Of a stretch of DNA of 34,275 bases, positions 31,601 through 34,275 are shown in pieces; the first letter of the stretch is position 1; each line of letters starts with the position of its first letter. The notes below the pieces were generated by a model. It did no database searches and was not told where the DNA came from. It was given only the letters and a program-made list of their open reading frames with translations. This DNA is from Knoxdaviesia capensis. Taxonomy: Eukaryota > Ascomycota > Sordariomycetes > Microascales > Gondwanamycetaceae. Location: positions 1,519,233-1,553,507 of the forward strand of contig LNGK01000005.1 of the NCBI GenBank assembly GCA_001510575.1, given 5' to 3'. Made by a program: the position numbers and the translations under genes.

Positions 31601-33085
31601 TGTGTCTGCGTGAATGGAAGTGAAGCGCACGTAGCGGCCAGTGGGCACGAGACGAAACCCGCTGGCAGGCTCTGACCTGTAGATCCTCTTGATAGGCACA
31701 ACCGATGGAGACAACGAAGATGGGAAGGTGGCCGGCCTCGGGAGGACGGCCGTGACAGTCTGAGGCTGGAAAAGGCTTTTTCTTCACCTTCCGCATCAAA
31801 TTCCCCGAGATGGGATAGCCCCGACTTGGCGTCTTCCGGCTGCGCCGGTTGCACCGTCGGTCTCCCGGCCGCTGGTGCCTTGGCCACCATCGTCAGGGCT
31901 TTCATGTTCGCACGCCTCTGGTCAGGTTTGTTGCGGTGCCCTTTCCCTTTTCGAGCGGGGCGTTCCAGAAAGATCTCTGATACTCGACCTCGCCTTGTTC
32001 TCAGGGGGGTTGCTGGTGTGTGGGTGTGGCCGGCGATGAGGACGACGGGATAGGGTCCTCGTCGTCTGGGTCAAGAAGGCAGTCGGGACACTCCGCAGCC
32101 CCCGACCCAGCGCTCGCCCCCGCCTTGGTCAAACCGGGCCGGCTGTTGCCAGATACGGGGTTCTCGGCCGTTTTGCTGGTTCTGCGTGCCCGCTGGGCCA
32201 CTTGCAGGGGAAGCGGCATCCGGTGAAACAGGCTTGAGACCTTGAAGAGTGAATCGGCCGAAGTGGCCATCGGCCCACCAGGTGTGGAGCTGCGTGCACA
32301 GAAGCAGCATGTTCCAACATCTATCGCAACTTGCTACGTACTGGATGGCGAGTTTAGATCGGTTGCCAATGAAGCACTCCCGAGTATCATTGCACGACGC
32401 GAGCTTGCACTTGTTTCGGGGACTCGAGTTGGCGGCAAAAGGAATGATGTGGCATACCGCAAGACCACCCGTGCTGAAAAGCGTGCAGCGCCGCCGACCT
32501 CGTCTGAGACATTTTGCTCCCTCGGTGGTGCTGCGCCGAACAGGGACGGAGGCGATATCCATGCCAGGATTGTCGTCGTCACTGCGCCTGACTTGACTAG
32601 CGCTACCGCTTCCGGCCACCATCTGGAGAACCAAACGGTGTTGATTCCTGCATATGCTGCCAGCCAGAGAGAGGAATCTAGCCGCCTGGCCCCGACGGGC
32701 TGAAGGAGGCTGTCAACTTACAAATCCGGACCACGGTTTTGCCCGACCGAACTCGCCGCGCAAAGTCCTGCTTGTCCACATTCGACAAGACGTGGAGGGG
32801 CAAGTTGAAGACGACGCTAAGGTCGGAGGAACGCTAAGGTCGGAGGAAGAAAGGCTAAACTGGGACAAGCCGGTTTGCCGCCGTTCCTGCTTGATCCGCT
32901 TCGCGAACCGCAGCCGCTCGGCGACGTCGTCCGCAGGGAGGAGGGAGGAGAATGGGCGCTCTCTCGGGCGGCACGGCCATAAACCGCCCCAGCTGGGCGA
33001 CATCGGCGGCGGTGGTGGATTCGGCCTTTGAGGGCGTCTGAAGGGTCCTCGTGGAATATGGCCTCTTCCGCCTCCGTGGCAAGTG
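31600..33085 (-). pseudogene. Frameshifted gene remnant, unknown family
   Basis: On the minus strand, protein-like sequence passes between reading frames several times. It starts near 33083 with MAPPLATEAEEAIFHEDPSD. It moves to a second frame (AADVAQLGRFMAVPPERAP) near 33015 and to a third (ADDVAERLRFAKRIKQERRQ) near 32935. A perfect 17-bp tandem duplication at 32814-32847 then shifts the frame again; beyond it the sequence reads NLPLHVLSNVDKQDF and RVRSGKTVVRI in the next frame. Further Cys-containing protein-like frames run to about 31900 (CKLASCNDTRECF, VASCDRCWNM) and 31600. I do not recognise the family. The base composition is G/C-rich, with no sign of RIP-type C-to-T decay. Assembly errors could also explain some shifts. 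Confidence 0.45.
32814..32847. repeat. Perfect 17-bp tandem duplication
   Basis: The unit ACGCTAAGGTCGGAGGA occurs twice head to tail. Seventeen is not a multiple of three, so the duplication shifts the minus-strand frame in the gene remnant. Confidence 0.85.
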
Positions 33086-34275
33086 GCGGGGCCATGTTGT
33101 TGTTGCTTGTCTCCAAGAAGAAGAGCAAAGAGCCAGTGTGTGTGGCTATCAGGTTTGGTCGCTGTCTCATGCAGGCTTGAGAGAAGAGCGAAGGATGACT
33201 GCTCCAGAGAGAGAGACAGACACACATACAGAGAGAGAGAGAGAGAGACAGAGAGAGAGACAGAGAGAGAGAGAGACCCTTGATGAGAGCAGGATGATGT
33301 GTGAGAGAGAGAAAAAGAGAGAGAGAAAAAGAGAGAGAGAAAAAGAGAGAGAGAAAAAGAGAGACAGAGAGAGACCCTTGATTCTTGATGAGAGCAGGAT
33401 GATGTGTGAGTGTGAAGGAAAGGGGAGAGAAATCTGATCCGATTCTTGCGAGGAGAGAAGTTCTACTGTCACCGGGTAGTTGAATCTGCGCTCCTTCCGT
33501 CTACTACACACAGCTGACTTAGCAGCACTGTCCTATCTTTAGGTAAGCTGGCCAGTCTGCCTGAACAATCAATAATGCCTGTCATTAGAGGAGACAAAGC
33601 ATGTTGATATCCTTACTCTATATATCTTACGATTAGGTGTGCAATCGGCAGAGACCCTGGAAAGATCTCCAGATGCCTGTGTAGGAGTCTTGGCGACTCA
33701 ACAAAGATTCGAGGTATATCAGGCACCACAGATTCTCTCTAGGCAGGATGGAAGCCAGGCAGTCAATGAAGTCATTTGAAAAGTATTAAAAGGGGACAAA
33801 CAGGAAGTCTGCAAGCTTTCTGGTCTGAGCCTGACTATACCCTGGGTGTCCGAACTAGGGTCTAACCCTAGACACACGCGGATATCATCCCGAAAGTTCC
33901 TGGCTGGCACCGCCGTGTGGCGGGGGCTCGGTGCCGTCTTTGACGCACGCACCTTCCCGGCGGGCGATGGCGGCTGTTGAGGTTGGTCTTGGTTTTCTGA
34001 CTGACTCACGCGGCAGAGGAGATGCAAGACAGTACCTGCAGGTCGCTGGGTCTAAGGTTATGCGGGCATGTAAGGAGGTATGTGGATGGTGACTGACTAT
34101 GCCCGTTGTGTTTTGAGGACAGGTCTGAGATGCAAACCAAAAAGAAAGGGGGAAAAAAAGGAATAATCGTGTGTGTAAGATTGGCTGGCACTGCAGACCC
34201 GATGGCACCCGAGACAAGGAAACATGTAATCGGCGTGTCTCACCTCAGCACCCAGAGGCGCATGCTCCCCCCCCC
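33086..34275. other. GA-rich terminal region, no gene seen
   Basis: A purine-rich repeat block (33211-33410) is followed by roughly 860 nt with no supported gene. A TAACCCTAG motif lies at 33863-33871. The window ends in a poly-C run. Confidence 0.45.
33211..33410. repeat. GA minisatellite with duplicated flank
   Basis: (GA)n passes into four copies of an AAAAAGAGAGAGAG unit. It is flanked by two copies of a GAGACCCTTGATGAGAGCAG-type unit continuing into GATGATGTGTGAG; the second copy carries a small internal duplication (TTGATTCTTGAT). Confidence 0.8.

Noticed and set aside
33211..33375. Possible CRISPR-like array
   Set aside because: Units are short GA slippage repeats without unique spacers, in a eukaryotic genome.
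1..34275. tRNA or 5S rRNA genes
   Set aside because: Scanning by eye for GGTTCRANNCC-type B boxes and 5S core sequence found no convincing case; this is not a substitute for a covariance search.

Overview
The window is nuclear DNA from a filamentous ascomycete. Introns are short (about 70-180 nt) with GTAAGT/GTATGT/GTACGT donors, CTAAC-type branch points and YAG acceptors. Exons are G/C-ending, and leaders are long and pyrimidine-rich. Gene content (single-domain GH10 xylanase, Atg22, BAH-PHD protein, DUF3602 protein) and intergenic style fit Sordariomycetes, possibly Sordariales/Chaetomiaceae; the lineage is inferred from protein style, not from a search.

Layout, left to right: a 127-aa DUF3602-type Gly-rich repeat protein (+, split by a 1.1-kb intron); a secreted GH10 endo-xylanase (-, 3 exons); a roughly 3-kb divergent intergenic region; the vacuolar amino-acid exporter Atg22 (+, with a 6-nt microexon); a possible two-exon unknown gene (-); a BAH-PHD chromatin protein (+, 4 exons); F-actin capping protein beta (+, 3 exons); a roughly 4.9-kb stretch without a convincing gene; an extended-SDR NAD-binding protein (+, 3 exons); an unrecognised conserved-looking 211-aa protein (+, 2 exons); a small CBS-pair protein (-, 2 exons); a possible 58-aa ORF (+); a mitochondrial phosphate carrier (+, 3 exons); and a frameshifted remnant gene (-).

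The genes are ordinary, unlinked housekeeping and accessory functions (autophagic amino-acid recycling, actin capping, chromatin reading, mitochondrial phosphate import, xylan degradation). They do not form a cluster or pathway, and I see no biosynthetic cluster, mobile element, tRNA or rRNA. The intergenic DNA is rich in CT/GA tracts, GT/CA microsatellites and homopolymers.

The points most worth a second look are the 6-nt Atg22 microexon, a PHD finger split by about 174 residues, an SDR whose usual catalytic Tyr is absent, repeated telomere-type AACCCTAA octamers in non-coding DNA, and a 17-bp tandem duplication that breaks the reading frame of the gene remnant near 33 kb.
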